Below are positions 34,918 through 43,893 of a DNA stretch of 64,000 bases, piece after piece. The notes beneath the pieces are model-generated. The model ran no database searches, was not told the DNA's origin, and worked only from the letters and a program-made list of their open reading frames with translations. The stretch's first letter is position 1. The number at the start of each line of letters is the position of its first letter. Made by a program: the position numbers and the translations under genes. Source of the stretch: Fibrobacter sp. UWH4 (GTDB lineage: Bacteria > Fibrobacterota > Fibrobacteria > Fibrobacterales > Fibrobacteraceae); contig NZ_FRAY01000003.1 in assembly GCF_900142475.1 (NCBI RefSeq), forward strand, positions 124,001 through 188,000. The letters are read 5' to 3'.

Positions 34918-36039
34918 TTATCCTACAAAAATCATCCACACGGCGCCGGCGGCGAGGAGCACCAGGTTCACCGGCAAAAGAAATTTCCATTCAAAGTCCA
35001 TGAGCTGGTCCACACGCGGGCGCACAAAAGTCCAGCGCACCATCATGTAGCACCAAATCATAAAGTAAATCTTCGCGAAGAGCCACACGACTCCGGGCAC
35101 CATCTGCAGGTAAGTGTCGATAGCGGTAATACCGATGCAGGGTGCATGGAATCCACCCAAGAAGCAGGTGGCGGCAAGTGCCGAGTTCGTCACGAGGGCG
35201 ATGTATTCGGCCAAGTAGAACATGGCAAACGGGGTGCCGTTGTATTCCGTGTGGTAACCACCGGTCAATTCCTGTTCTGCTTCGGCGATGTCGAAGGGAG
35301 CGCGGTTCATTTCGGCGGTACTGGAAATAAAGAAGAGAATAAAGGCGATAAAGCCGAGCACCGGAATCTTGAAGATAAACCAGTCTAGCACCGTACCGTC
35401 CTGGGCCTGTGCGATATCCATCAGGCTCGTGGAACCCGAAATCATCACGACGAACAAAAGAATCATCGCGAAAGAGATTTCGTAGCTGATCATCTGGGCG
35501 CCGCTACGGAGAGCTCCGAGCAAGGAATACTTGTTGTTGCTGCTCCAGCCGCCAAGCAAAATGCCCAGCACGCCAAAGCCGTTCACCGCGATAATCATCG
35601 GAATGCCCATGTCGATGTCAGCGACAATCAGGTTGTGGTCGAACGGAATCAGGGCTGCGATAATGAACGGGGCAATCAGCACAATCATCGGTGCTACGTA
35701 GAACATCAGCTTGTCGGCGCCGCTCGGGGAATAGACTTCCTTGAAGAGCATCTTGATCACGTCGGCGATAGTCTGGATGGTTCCGTGCCAGCCGAGACGC
35801 ATGGGGCCCAGGCGGCATTGCACGTGGGCGCAGACCTTGCGTTCCATGTAAATCAGAATCGGGGCAGAACCGATGTTCACGGCGCAGACTGCGATAACGC
35901 AGAGGAGCGCGTTAATCAAGAAGGCGGCAATGCTGTCGAGGGTTGCGTTGTGCAAAGCGTCCGGCAAATAAGCGGTAAGCTTCGGAACCCATTCGCGAAC
36001 GAAGTCGCCTACAGGATGTGTAATGGAAGGTACAAACAT
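34918..36039 (-). CDS. nuoH: NADH-quinone oxidoreductase subunit H
   Basis: A 373-residue subunit with eight helices that forms the quinone-chamber base. Conserved features are 'LIYMERKVCAHVQCRLGPMR', 'GWSSNNKYSLLGALRSGAQM', 'YEISFAMILL' and 'RAPFDIAEAEQELTGGYHTE'. It lies 1 base from nuoI and 3 from nuoD. Confidence 0.94.
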   Translation of the reverse strand: MFVPSITHPVGDFVREWVPKLTAYLPDALHNATLDSIAAFLINALLCVIAVCAVNIGSAPILIYMERKVCAHVQCRLGPMRLGWHGTIQTIADVIKMLFKEVYSPSGADKLMFYVAPMIVLIAPFIIAALIPFDHNLIVADIDMGIPMIIAVNGFGVLGILLGGWSSNNKYSLLGALRSGAQMISYEISFAMILLFVVMISGSTSLMDIAQAQDGTVLDWFIFKIPVLGFIAFILFFISSTAEMNRAPFDIAEAEQELTGGYHTEYNGTPFAMFYLAEYIALVTNSALAATCFLGGFHAPCIGITAIDTYLQMVPGVVWLFAKIYFMIWCYMMVRWTFVRPRVDQLMDFEWKFLLPVNLVLLAAGAVWMIFVG

Positions 36040-36042
36040 ATA

Positions 36043-37185
36043 TTACCTGTCAATCTCTGGAATCACCGGGTCAAGAGTAGCCATAATGGTCACAAGGTCC
36101 GAAATCTTGTGGCCCTGCGCCATCTTGTTGAGGGCGGCGATGTGCGGGAAACTGGGCCCACGCGTGTGAATGCGGTATGGCTTTTCACCGGTCGTGGCAG
36201 CAACCACGTAAGTGGCGTACAGCCCCTTGGCCGTTTCGATTTCGCTGTAGTAGCGGCCGACCGGAAGGCGCACGGGCTTTTCCTTGGCTCTCCACGGTCC
36301 TTCTTTAGGGAACTTTTCGATGCACTGGTACAGAATGCGCATGGATTCGTGAATTTCGGCAATGCGGACCGTGTAACGGTCGTAGCAGTCGCCGGTGTAG
36401 GTCACGGGCACGTCGAACTGCAGCTGGTCGTAAATGCTGTAGGGGTTCGCCTTGCGGACATCGAAGTCGACGCCGCTTGCGCGAAGCACCGGGCCGGAGC
36501 ATCCGTAAGCGATGGCGTCTTCGGCGGAAAGGATGCCGATTCCCTTGCTACGTTCGAGCACGATGATGTTCTTCGAAAGGAATCTTTCGTAGTCCTTCAT
36601 CGCACCTTCCAAGTGCTTGAGGAACGCCTTCACGCGGTCAATAAAGTTTTCGGGAACGTCAAAGCGGCTGCCACCCGGTCTAAAGAAGTTGGTGGTGAGG
36701 CGCGACCCGGTGACTTCTTCAAGGATGTCGTGGATCATTTCGCGTTCCTTGAAACCGAACAGCAAGCAGGTCTGGCCGCCCAAGTCGCCGCCGAAGCAGC
36801 CGAAGAACACCAGGTGGCTCGCGATACGTCCAAGCTCCGAAAGCATCACGCGGATGTATTCGGCCTTTTCGGTAACGCCAATGTTCATGCCTTTTTCAAG
36901 TGCAATCACGACCCCCAGGTTGTTCTGGATGGCCGTCAGGTAATCCTGGCGGTCGGACATCGCTATGTACTGCAGGTAGCTCATGGATTCCGCCTGTTTT
37001 TCCATGCCGCGGTGGATGTAGCCGAAATGCGGTACGATTTCTACAATCGTTTCGCCGTCCATACGCAGGGCGAGGCGCAGTGCACCGTGGGTACTCGGGT
37101 GCTGCGGACCCATGTTGATGAAAAATTCTTCGGTATTGGTATCGCTGGTAATCTTGAATCCCGGCGGGAGTCTTGTCATACTCAT
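36043..37185 (-). CDS. nuoD: NADH-quinone oxidoreductase subunit D
   Basis: A 380-residue 49-kDa-type subunit lining the quinone site: '[20 protein letters not shown]', '[15 protein letters not shown]', '[18 protein letters not shown]' and '[10 protein letters not shown]'. The C-terminal residues ('[12 protein letters not shown]') match the family end. Unlike in E. coli, where NuoC and NuoD are fused, here D is separate and C is fused to B. The ATG overlaps the nuoBC stop (ATGA). Confidence 0.94.
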   Translation of the reverse strand: MSMTRLPPGFKITSDTNTEEFFINMGPQHPSTHGALRLALRMDGETIVEIVPHFGYIHRGMEKQAESMSYLQYIAMSDRQDYLTAIQNNLGVVIALEKGMNIGVTEKAEYIRVMLSELGRIASHLVFFGCFGGDLGGQTCLLFGFKEREMIHDILEEVTGSRLTTNFFRPGGSRFDVPENFIDRVKAFLKHLEGAMKDYERFLSKNIIVLERSKGIGILSAEDAIAYGCSGPVLRASGVDFDVRKANPYSIYDQLQFDVPVTYTGDCYDRYTVRIAEIHESMRILYQCIEKFPKEGPWRAKEKPVRLPVGRYYSEIETAKGLYATYVVAATTGEKPYRIHTRGPSFPHIAALNKMAQGHKISDLVTIMATLDPVIPEIDR

Positions 37186-38441
37186 ACGGGCCTCTTGATC
37201 ATTTGCGGGTGGGTAAAGTCCTTGCGCAAGGGGTAACCTACAAAGTCCTTGTCCAGGAAAATGCGGCGCAGGTCGGGGTGCCCTTCAAAGTTGATGCCGA
37301 ACATGTCGTAGACTTCGCGTTCCTTGACTTCGGCACCCGGGTACAGGTGGCTGATGGTCGGAACGCTTCCGAGCAGCGCTGTGGGGCGTTCTTCTTCGGG
37401 GATGTCGAAGTTCTTCTTGATTTGCACGCAGAAGAAGACCTTGTGACCCTTTTCGATACTGCGGAGCTGCGTCACCATGTCAAAGTGGTCGTCGTAGTCG
37501 ATTGCCGTGACGTCGATCAGGTAATTCATCTTGAATTCGGGATCGTTCTTGACGTATTCCACGGCGGGCAAGTAGTCTTCGACGCTGATCATCACTTCGA
37601 GCGGACGGTCGGCGGGCATGGCGGCCACCACATCTTCGATGGGGTCTTCGCTGTGTGTATGCACGGTGATGTCCGGGAACTTAGCCTTGAGTTTCTTGTA
37701 AATGTCGAGCTGGCTTAAACCAAAGCGCTTGCAGGCGACACGCTCGACTTCGGGGAAGTCTTCCTTTTTCACGCGCACAGGCTTGAAGCTGCTCTTGTAA
37801 TCGGGATTTTCTTCCTTGAACTTCGCGCGTGCCTCGGCCATTTCCTCGTCCTTGATGCGTTCAAGGGCGGCCCAGGTCTTTGCGGCTTCGCGGTAGCGGT
37901 CCATGGTGGACACATCCTTCGGTTCGCCTTCGTGCCAGGGATCGCGGCAGGTTTCCTTGAGAATCTTTTCGCGGAGCGTGAGTAGACCGTGGAACAGTGC
38001 TTCTGGGCGAGGCGGGCAGCCGGGAACGAATACGTCCACCGGAATCAGGTTCTGCGCCCCGCGCACCACAGCGTAGTTGTCGTAAATGAAGGGGCCACCG
38101 CTGATGGTGCAGGCGCCCATCGCAAGAACGTACTTGGGACCCGGCATCTGTTCCCAGAGCATCTGGAGAGCGGGCGCCATACGGCGGGTAATGGTTCCTG
38201 CGATAATGAAAAGGTCCGCCTGGCGGGGCGAAGCGCGGAACACTTCGGAGCCGAAGCGGGCGATATCGTAGCGGGCCATGGAGCTACTCATCATTTCGAT
38301 GGCGCAGCAGCTGGTGCCGTAGGTGAGGGGCCAAATCGAGTTTGCTCGGGCCCAGTTTACAACGTAGTCTATCGCGTTGACGACATACTTGCCGCCCGGG
38401 ATAGGATCTAAAATCTTAGGAGCTAGGTTTATAATTCCCAT
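37182..38441 (-). CDS. nuoBC: Fused NADH-quinone oxidoreductase subunits B and C
   Basis: A 419-residue fusion. Residues about 1-185 are NuoB with all four ligands of cluster N2: the Cys pair in '[10 protein letters not shown]', then 'MGACTISGG' and '[16 protein letters not shown]'. About residues 185-235 form a charged linker. Residues about 240-419 are NuoC ('[18 protein letters not shown]', '[20 protein letters not shown]', 'GYPLRKDF'). The ATG at 38441 (MGIINL) gives the normal NuoB start; the frame opens 15 codons earlier inside nuoA. It lies 4 bases after nuoA. Nothing in the linker suggests a missed stop. Confidence 0.93.
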   Translation of the reverse strand: MGIINLAPKILDPIPGGKYVVNAIDYVVNWARANSIWPLTYGTSCCAIEMMSSSMARYDIARFGSEVFRASPRQADLFIIAGTITRRMAPALQMLWEQMPGPKYVLAMGACTISGGPFIYDNYAVVRGAQNLIPVDVFVPGCPPRPEALFHGLLTLREKILKETCRDPWHEGEPKDVSTMDRYREAAKTWAALERIKDEEMAEARAKFKEENPDYKSSFKPVRVKKEDFPEVERVACKRFGLSQLDIYKKLKAKFPDITVHTHSEDPIEDVVAAMPADRPLEVMISVEDYLPAVEYVKNDPEFKMNYLIDVTAIDYDDHFDMVTQLRSIEKGHKVFFCVQIKKNFDIPEEERPTALLGSVPTISHLYPGAEVKEREVYDMFGINFEGHPDLRRIFLDKDFVGYPLRKDFTHPQMIKRPV

Positions 38442-38445
38442 AGGG

Positions 38446-38826
38446 CTATTCCCACTTAAGGATTCCTTTCTTCCATGCGTAGGCAAGACCCGAAACGAGA
38501 ATTGCCATGAAAATCACAAGGTCAATGACAACGACTTGAGGTGGCAGCGGCGTGTTACCGGCCATAATCTCCTTGAAGTTCGCCATGACGGGGAACAGGA
38601 ATAGCGCTTCGATGTCGAAAACGAGGAAGAGCAGCGCAAACAGGTAGTAACCCACCTTGAACTGGATTCGAGCGTTTCCGATGGTTTCCATACCGCATTC
38701 GTAGGGCGCCATCTTGTTTTTGGTGTTCTTGGTGCGGTAGCCGAGCAGAAGCCCCGTAACGGTAGCCGCTGCCGCGATAAACGCGCCCAGGAAAAGGAAG
38801 ATTGAAAGTATGATGTATTCTGACAT
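38446..38826 (-). CDS. nuoA: NADH-quinone oxidoreductase subunit A
   Basis: A 126-residue subunit with three membrane helices and the conserved '[20 protein letters not shown]' and '[17 protein letters not shown]' segments. It is first gene of the operon nuoA-BC-D-H-I-J-K-L-M-N. The promoter must lie in 38827-38926, which also holds the TTAGAACTTAG-type repeats. Confidence 0.94.
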   Translation of the reverse strand: MSEYIILSIFLFLGAFIAAAATVTGLLLGYRTKNTKNKMAPYECGMETIGNARIQFKVGYYLFALLFLVFDIEALFLFPVMANFKEIMAGNTPLPPQVVVIDLVIFMAILVSGLAYAWKKGILKWE

Positions 38827-38849
38827 ATTATTTCTCGCGGCTTCGCCGC

Positions 38850-38922
38850 AGTTGGCAGAACTTAGTTGGTAGAACTTAGAAAAAATGATTTGTCTAAGTT
38901 CTAAGCTCTAAGTTCTAAGTTC
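38850..38922. repeat. AACTTAG micro-repeat array with an 11-bp inverted repeat
   Basis: TAGAACTTAGA (38870-38880) pairs perfectly with TCTAAGTTCTA (38893-38903), and further CTAAGTTCT units follow. It lies between the rsh operon end and nuoA and may stop read-through. The same unit sits in the nuoM-nuoN gap. Confidence 0.75.
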
Positions 38923-38926
38923 TCCT

Positions 38927-39520
38927 CTAATAGAAATTCTGCAGCTCCTGTACGGTTCCAAATATCGTGTTGCCAATCTGGAATCGGTCAAGGACGTGCC
39001 GTAACAGGTCCTTGAATTCATCCATGGTCGCTGCGTTCATTTCGTTCAGTTTTTCTTGAATGGCGTTCACGTAGCCCGAGGCGACTGGTTTGGTCTTGAG
39101 GTCCTGCATTTCGCCAGCCCACCGTTGCAGCATCTGGTCGGTATCAATACGGGCGATAACATAGTGTGTGGTCGAAAGCATCTCCTGCAAAAAATGGACC
39201 AGGAAGATTTCTTCTTGCAAAATACCCCAGCGTTTGTCCTTGGAATACATCGCCTTGTTTTCGTTTTTGCCGTAAAAGATTGCCGCCTGGGCATATTCGA
39301 GGCAGGTCATGATCAGCCTTTCGTAGCGCTTGATTTCCTTGCTCAGGCTCTGAAACCAGATGGTGTCCGCCACCGGATTCGGTTCCTTGCGGTCTGCGAT
39401 TTCGTTCGGGAAAATCGCCCTGAACGCGTAGTAGACTTCTTCGTAATAGCGGTTGCGCATACGGCAGTTGAAGGCGCGGTTCTTTAAGGTGTAGTCGCTA
39501 TGGTGGAGTTTGCTAATCAT
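38927..39520 (-). CDS. Conserved-looking hypothetical protein next to rsh
   Basis: A 197-residue, mainly helical soluble protein without signal peptide or recognisable motif. It is rich in Tyr and charged residues ('MRNRYYEEVYYAFRAIFP', 'SLSKEIKRYERLIMTCLEYA') and ends 'IGNTIFGTVQELQNFY'. Its ATG overlaps the rsh stop (ATGA), so its level is tied to that enzyme. A role in stringent signalling is only a positional guess. Confidence 0.7.
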   Translation of the reverse strand: MISKLHHSDYTLKNRAFNCRMRNRYYEEVYYAFRAIFPNEIADRKEPNPVADTIWFQSLSKEIKRYERLIMTCLEYAQAAIFYGKNENKAMYSKDKRWGILQEEIFLVHFLQEMLSTTHYVIARIDTDQMLQRWAGEMQDLKTKPVASGYVNAIQEKLNEMNAATMDEFKDLLRHVLDRFQIGNTIFGTVQELQNFY

Positions 39521-41664
39521 GATTTGACCACCTGTTTTACGCCGTTAATGTTCTTGATGGCGGTGATAATGGAATCGACCTGTTCCTTGCGGAAAGCCTT
39601 GAACACGAGCCTAATGCGGCCTGAATAATGCTTGCTTGCCGAGGAGACCCTTTCGAGGAACACATTCGCGCGCTTGAGTTCTTGCAGCACGTCGAAGGTG
39701 ATGTTCTTGCGGTTCTCGGTCTCGATGGTCAGGTGCGCCTCGAAAGAATGCTTGATGTCTTCGCTCCATTCGACGGCGATGCGCTGTTCCATGGGCAGGT
39801 TCTTGAGTTGCGGACAGTCCGTATTGTGGACTTCGATACCGATTTTCGGGCGCAATACGCCGACAATCGGGTCGCCGGGCACGGGGCTGCAGCACTTGGC
39901 GAAATGTACCACCAAGCTGGTTTCCTGGCCAATTTGCAGGGGCATTTCATCTTTGCGGTCGGCCTTCATGTCCTTGTTGAACATGGGGAAGAACCTAAGC
40001 GAGTTCGATTCCTTGGTCGTGGTTTCGCCACCGTTTAAGAATCGTTGGATGTCCGCCAGCGGAAGTTCGCCCTGGCCGAGTCTTTCGTAGAAGTCGTCGA
40101 TCGTGGGCGTTCCAAAATACTTGCAAATGCTTTCTTCGGAAGGACGCTTGACCTTTTCGATCTTTTGTAGGCGGAGCTCGCGGTCCCAGATTTCCTTGCC
40201 GAGGTCGAGCGCCTGTTTCATGATGCTGCTTTTCATCCAGCGGCGCAGTTCCTGCTTGGCCTTTACGGTTTTCACCATGTCGAGCCATTCGGGGCTCGGT
40301 TCTTGGTTCGGGCTCTTGAGAACCTGGATGGTGGCGCCGTGTTCGACGACTGTATCGAGGTTCACCACCTCGTCGTTGATTTTTGCGCCGATGCAGTGCA
40401 GGCCGAGCTCGGTGTGGACCGCAAAGGCGAAGTCCAAAACGATGGAACCCTGCGGGAGTTCAATCGAGGTGCCCTTGGGGGTAAACACGGTCATGCCGGT
40501 GGGCTTCAGGTCCACCTTCAAGAAATCGAGGTATTCCTTGGAGTCCGAAATTTCGGACTGGAGCTTTACCATGTGGTTCAGCCATTCCAGTTCCTCGCCC
40601 TCGTGCTGGGTTTCCATCTTGTAGGCCCAGTGGGCGGCGAATCCCTTTTCGGCGGTCAGGTCCATGTCCTTAGTACGGATCTGGACTTCGACCATCTTGT
40701 TTTCGGGGCCGATTACGGTGGTGTGGATGCTCTGGTAAAGGTTCGGTTTCGGGGTCGCGATGTAGTCCTTGAAGCGACTCTGCAGCGGGGTCCACAGGTT
40801 GTGGACGTAGCCCAAGGCCAGGTAGCATTCGGGAATCGTCTCTACAATGATGCGGATGGCGAAGATATCAAAAATGTCCTCGAACTGGCATCCGCGGCTG
40901 AGCATCTTGTTGTAGATGCTGTAAATGTTCTTGGTGCGCCCCTGGATGGTGCAGTCGAAGTCTTCGAGAGCCATCTTGATCTGCAACGGGCCGATGACCG
41001 ACTGGATATACTTTTCGCGGGATTCCTTGTTCTCGATGAGCAAGTCCACCAGTTTCTGGTATTCGTCGGGATTGACATATTTGAAACTTAGGTCTTCCAG
41101 CTCGTTTTTCAGCTTGTAGAGGCCGAAACGGTGGGTGAGCGGAATGTAGATGTCAAGCGTTTCCTGCGCAATGGCTTGCCGTTTTTCGGGCTTCATGTAG
41201 CGCATGGTGCGCATGTTGTGGATGCGGTCCGCAATCTTGATCATGATGACCCGGGGGTCTTTCGCCATGGCGATGATCAGCTTACGGTAGGTTTCCGCTT
41301 TCTGGGCGGTCTTGCTCGATTCCTGGGCGGCCGTGATCTTGGTAACGGCATCGACCATGAAGGCGGTGTCGTTTCCGAATTTTTCAGCAATTTCTTCAAG
41401 GGAGTGGTTGGTATCTTCAACCACGTCGTGGAGTAGCCCTGCGAGGACCGTTGACTGGTCTTGTTTTAGGTCTGCAAGAATTTTGGCTACTTCGTAGGGG
41501 TGCTCGGTGTAGGGCATTCCGCTCTTGCGGTACTGCCCCTCATGAGCCTCTGCAATAAAGGCAACAGCTTTTTCAAGAATCCCACGATCCAGATTAGGAT
41601 TCTTCTTTAGAAGCACATCGATAATGTGCGTTTGATTTGATGTCAGGCTCGTTTGATCCATCAC
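39517..41664 (-). CDS. Bifunctional (p)ppGpp synthetase/hydrolase (RelA/SpoT homologue)
   Basis: A 715-residue long RSH protein. The HD hydrolase domain is at residues about 25-190 ('YTEHPYEVAKILADLK', 'AGLLHDVVEDTNHSLEE'). The synthetase domain is near 230-340 ('FDIFAIRIIVETI', 'YIATPKPNLYQSIHTTV'). A TGS domain is near 385-445 ('LPQGSIVLDFAFAVHTELGL') and an ACT-like end is near 640-715. Both catalytic halves look complete, so it should make and break the alarmone. The start may be the ATG at 41664 or 41661 (MMDQ). It is co-transcribed with the hypothetical protein downstream. Confidence 0.93.
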   Translation of the reverse strand: MMDQTSLTSNQTHIIDVLLKKNPNLDRGILEKAVAFIAEAHEGQYRKSGMPYTEHPYEVAKILADLKQDQSTVLAGLLHDVVEDTNHSLEEIAEKFGNDTAFMVDAVTKITAAQESSKTAQKAETYRKLIIAMAKDPRVIMIKIADRIHNMRTMRYMKPEKRQAIAQETLDIYIPLTHRFGLYKLKNELEDLSFKYVNPDEYQKLVDLLIENKESREKYIQSVIGPLQIKMALEDFDCTIQGRTKNIYSIYNKMLSRGCQFEDIFDIFAIRIIVETIPECYLALGYVHNLWTPLQSRFKDYIATPKPNLYQSIHTTVIGPENKMVEVQIRTKDMDLTAEKGFAAHWAYKMETQHEGEELEWLNHMVKLQSEISDSKEYLDFLKVDLKPTGMTVFTPKGTSIELPQGSIVLDFAFAVHTELGLHCIGAKINDEVVNLDTVVEHGATIQVLKSPNQEPSPEWLDMVKTVKAKQELRRWMKSSIMKQALDLGKEIWDRELRLQKIEKVKRPSEESICKYFGTPTIDDFYERLGQGELPLADIQRFLNGGETTTKESNSLRFFPMFNKDMKADRKDEMPLQIGQETSLVVHFAKCCSPVPGDPIVGVLRPKIGIEVHNTDCPQLKNLPMEQRIAVEWSEDIKHSFEAHLTIETENRKNITFDVLQELKRANVFLERVSSASKHYSGRIRLVFKAFRKEQVDSIITAIKNINGVKQVVKS

Positions 41665-41821
41665 CCTAAATAATATCTAAAAATCGGTGCGTTGATGTAT
41701 GCAAATTTGCGAAATAAGCGAAAAATAAGGGTTTTTTGAGTATCGATTCTTTCTTTTGCGAATGAATAAACTGTTGTAATGGCGAACAACACTTTGTCTT
41801 TACGAAGTATTTGATATTGGA
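41665..41821. other. AT-rich upstream region of rsh and the candidate RNA
   Basis: Divergent region with no gene. It must hold the rsh promoter (minus) and the promoter of the structured RNA (plus). TTGTCT at 41794 is a possible -35, but no convincing -10 follows at standard spacing. Confidence 0.35.
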
Positions 41822-42000
41822 TGCTAAAAACCTATTTTATTTACAGGCCATAACGCCCAATAGCTAGGGAGTGGTTTGGAAAATAGATGACCGTTAGGGA
41901 TTGTTTGGGGGTTAAGAACAATACTGCGGTCATGCCCTAGCCCCAGCAGGAAATCCTGTCGGGAAAAGCCGTGTCCGACTTGCGGGACACGGCTTTTTTT
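41822..42000 (+). ncRNA. Candidate structured non-coding RNA with terminator
   Basis: No protein frame fits this stretch. It can fold into nested perfect helices: GCTAGGG (41863-41869) with CCCTAGC (41935-41941), ATGACCG (41887-41893) with CGGTCAT (41927-41933), and ATTGTT (41900-41905) with AACAAT (41917-41922). The apical loop TGGGG (41906-41910) can also pair with CCCCA (41941-41945), suggesting a pseudoknot. A hairpin CAGGA-AA-TCCTG follows near 41947-41958, then a strong terminator. The 5' end is not defined. I cannot match it to 6S RNA, SRP RNA, tmRNA or RNase P RNA. Confidence 0.55.
41965..42000 (+). terminator. Strong rho-independent terminator of the candidate RNA
   Basis: AAAGCCGTGTCC (41965-41976) and GGACACGGCTTT (41985-41996) with the T-run to 42000. 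No protein gene lies upstream on this strand, which argues for a separate RNA transcript. Confidence 0.85.
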
Positions 42001-42009
42001 GTATAATGA

Positions 42010-42162
42010 CCGCACGAGCTGCAAATGAGTGTATTCTTATACTTGGCTCGTGCTCTCGCGACCGTCCCAGCTTAACGCGTGGAGCTTTGTCGCTCACGGT
42101 AACGACCGAATCGGCTACATTCAACAATGTTCTTACTCTGAAGCACGAGTGCAAATGAGTTG
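42010..42162. repeat. Short direct repeat pair between the ncRNA and the radical-SAM gene
   Basis: GCACGAGCTGCAAATGAGTG (about 42011-42030) and GCACGAGTGCAAATGAGTTG (about 42142-42161) flank about 110 bases without a gene. The second copy abuts the stop codon of the radical-SAM gene. Confidence 0.55.
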
Positions 42163-42164
42163 TT

Positions 42165-43241
42165 TTATGCGCCAGCGTCTTCGAGGCGTTTTACGTGGCA
42201 GTAGGCGAGTTCCTTGGTCTTCTCGTCGCGCAGGTGCAGGCTGGAGCCTTCGCAGTAGCGCCAGTACTTGCAGGTCTTGCAGTCGCCAATTTTTGCCCAG
42301 CTGCGGTCGCGCATCACTTGGTAGCGGTTCTGCCAAACGTCCCAGAGGTCGTCCTTGTAGATGTTGCCCTGGATATAGTCACCGCGCAGGCTCGGACATG
42401 CCGAGACGCTCCCGTCACAAAGCACGGAAGAGACGTTCACGCCGGCACGGCAGAAGAACGGGTAGTTGCGGGCGTCCTTCTCGTAGCTCCCGAGGAAGCC
42501 TTCGCAGCCGTAGTTCACGCTGATGACGTTCAGTTTCTTCACTTCACGGATGAAGTCGAACACCTGGCGGAATTCCTGGTTCGTGAGCTGGAACAGCGGA
42601 TTGTCTTTGGCGCGGCCCTTCGGGAACACCGTCGCGATGCGCCAGCGCTTCACGCCGATTTTTAGGAGAATGTCGAGAATCTTCGGGAGTTCCTTGAGGT
42701 TCTGGCGGTTCACGCAGGTCATCACGTCGAAGGTGAGGCCTTCGGTGTGGGCGGCCATGTCGATGGCGCGGAGCGCGTTGTCGAAACTTGTGGGGGCGCC
42801 GCGGAAATGGTTGTGGCTTTCCTTGAGGCCGTCCAGGCTAATCGTGAGTGAGCGGAGGCCTGCATTCAGCAGCTTGGTGTAGCGTTCGGGGGTCATCGCA
42901 AGGCCGTTGCTGACCATTCCCCAGGGGTAGCCGCGCTTCTTGATTTCTTGCCCGCATTCCTCGAGGTCCTGGCGCATCAAGGGTTCGCCGCCGGTAATCA
43001 CCACGATAAAGTGCTTCGGGTCGATGTGCGGGGCGAGTTTATCCAGCACGCCCATAAAATCTTCGCGAGGCATGTCGGGGATGGCGTCCTTCACGCAGTC
43101 GCTACCGCAGTGCAGGCAGTGCAAGTTGCAGCGGAGCGTGCATTCCCAGAAAAAGTAGGTGAGGGGGTGTGCCTTGATTTCGTTGTGGCGGTAAAGGCGG
43201 TAAGCTTCGAGAGCGAGTTTCTTTTTGAGAGAGAGTTGCAT
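42165..43241 (-). CDS. Radical SAM/SPASM enzyme of an rSAM-lipoprotein system
   Basis: A 358-residue radical SAM protein. The core cluster motif CX3CX2C is at Cys38, Cys42 and Cys45 in 'CTLRCNLHCLHCG', followed by 'VITGGEPLMRQDL' and 'SNGLAMT'. The C-terminal SPASM region has many Cys ('FFCRAGVNVSSVLCDGSVSA', 'GDCKTCKYWRYCEGSS') for auxiliary [4Fe-4S] clusters. SPASM enzymes usually modify peptides or proteins. It follows a lipoprotein gene by 3 bases. From memory this matches the TIGR04133/TIGR04134 radical-SAM/lipoprotein pairing described in protein family databases, whose chemistry is not known. Confidence 0.85.
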   Translation of the reverse strand: MQLSLKKKLALEAYRLYRHNEIKAHPLTYFFWECTLRCNLHCLHCGSDCVKDAIPDMPREDFMGVLDKLAPHIDPKHFIVVITGGEPLMRQDLEECGQEIKKRGYPWGMVSNGLAMTPERYTKLLNAGLRSLTISLDGLKESHNHFRGAPTSFDNALRAIDMAAHTEGLTFDVMTCVNRQNLKELPKILDILLKIGVKRWRIATVFPKGRAKDNPLFQLTNQEFRQVFDFIREVKKLNVISVNYGCEGFLGSYEKDARNYPFFCRAGVNVSSVLCDGSVSACPSLRGDYIQGNIYKDDLWDVWQNRYQVMRDRSWAKIGDCKTCKYWRYCEGSSLHLRDEKTKELAYCHVKRLEDAGA

Positions 43242-43244
43242 AAT

Positions 43245-43853
43245 CTAATCAACTTTTATATAGGTAGCATCCGACTTTTCGGGGCAGTCGATGATGGGGT
43301 GGCAACCTGCAAGCGAATCCAGTTCTTCGGAAATATTCGGGTTCCGTTCGATGCAGACGTCACCATTTTCTGTGCAGTTCGGGGCTTTATCGCTACCAGC
43401 CTTCGGGGCGAACACCTGGACTCCTTCGGGGAGCTCGACGCCTTCTGCACCTGCAACGGAGGGGTCCCTCAGGTATTTGTTGCCGTCAATACAGTCAATA
43501 ATCTTGAACACCCTGCCTTCAGTATTTTGCACGCTATCGTTAAAGCAAAGTGTCTTAAGGGTAAGAACCGTGTCTCTGTCGTCAAGGTAGTACGGGACAC
43601 CATAGTCGAGAGCCATTTGCATAAGTTCGTTGCTGGAACTTTCTTCTTCGGTCCCTGAGCTAGTCGAAGGGGCGCTGGAACTGGACGTCGTCGCATCATC
43701 CGTACTAGAACTGGAAACCGGGTTTTCGGTGGCGCTGCTATAATTGGGGTCGGGACCGTAAAGACACACTGCTTCAGAAGCAGAGTCTTCACAACCTGCC
43801 CAGAAAAAACCGGTCAGCGCAAGTGCAATTTTTTTCCAATGCTTATAGAACAA
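43245..43853 (-). CDS. Cys-rich lipoprotein partner of the radical SAM enzyme
   Basis: A 202-residue lipoprotein. The TTG at 43853 is chosen as start because GGAGG (43858-43862) lies 4 bases upstream and it begins a proper signal peptide ('MFYKHWKKIALALTGFFWAGC', lipid Cys at 21). The longer ATG start at 43892 would lie upstream of the transcription start predicted by the promoter at 43894-43922. The mature part opens 'EAVCLYGPDPNYSS', continues with a Ser linker partly encoded by a dispersed repeat ('APSTSSGTEEE'), then 'MALDYGVPYYLDDRD' and seven more Cys. The two Tyr-Gly motifs are candidate modification sites, which is inference. Confidence 0.8.
   Translation of the reverse strand: MFYKHWKKIALALTGFFWAGCEDSASEAVCLYGPDPNYSSATENPVSSSSTDDATTSSSSAPSTSSGTEEESSSNELMQMALDYGVPYYLDDRDTVLTLKTLCFNDSVQNTEGRVFKIIDCIDGNKYLRDPSVAGAEGVELPEGVQVFAPKAGSDKAPNCTENGDVCIERNPNISEELDSLAGCHPIIDCPEKSDATYIKVD
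43650..43671 (-). repeat. Dispersed repeat inside the lipoprotein Ser linker
   Basis: Matches the terminator-loop repeat at 22848-22869 at 21 of 22 positions. It is read in frame as Pro-Ser-Thr-Ser-Ser-Gly-Thr. Confidence 0.8.
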
Positions 43854-43893
43854 GTTTCCTCCGTTTGGCCTGTTGGGCCTCCATTTAGACATA

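Noticed and set aside
37182-38441. NuoB and NuoC as two genes joined by an assembly error
   Set aside because: The linker of about 50 residues is in frame and has no remnant start or ribosome binding site for a separate nuoC.
41822-42000. 6S RNA, SRP RNA, tmRNA or RNase P RNA
   Set aside because: None of the hallmark sequences I know for these RNAs is present; kept only as an unnamed structured RNA.
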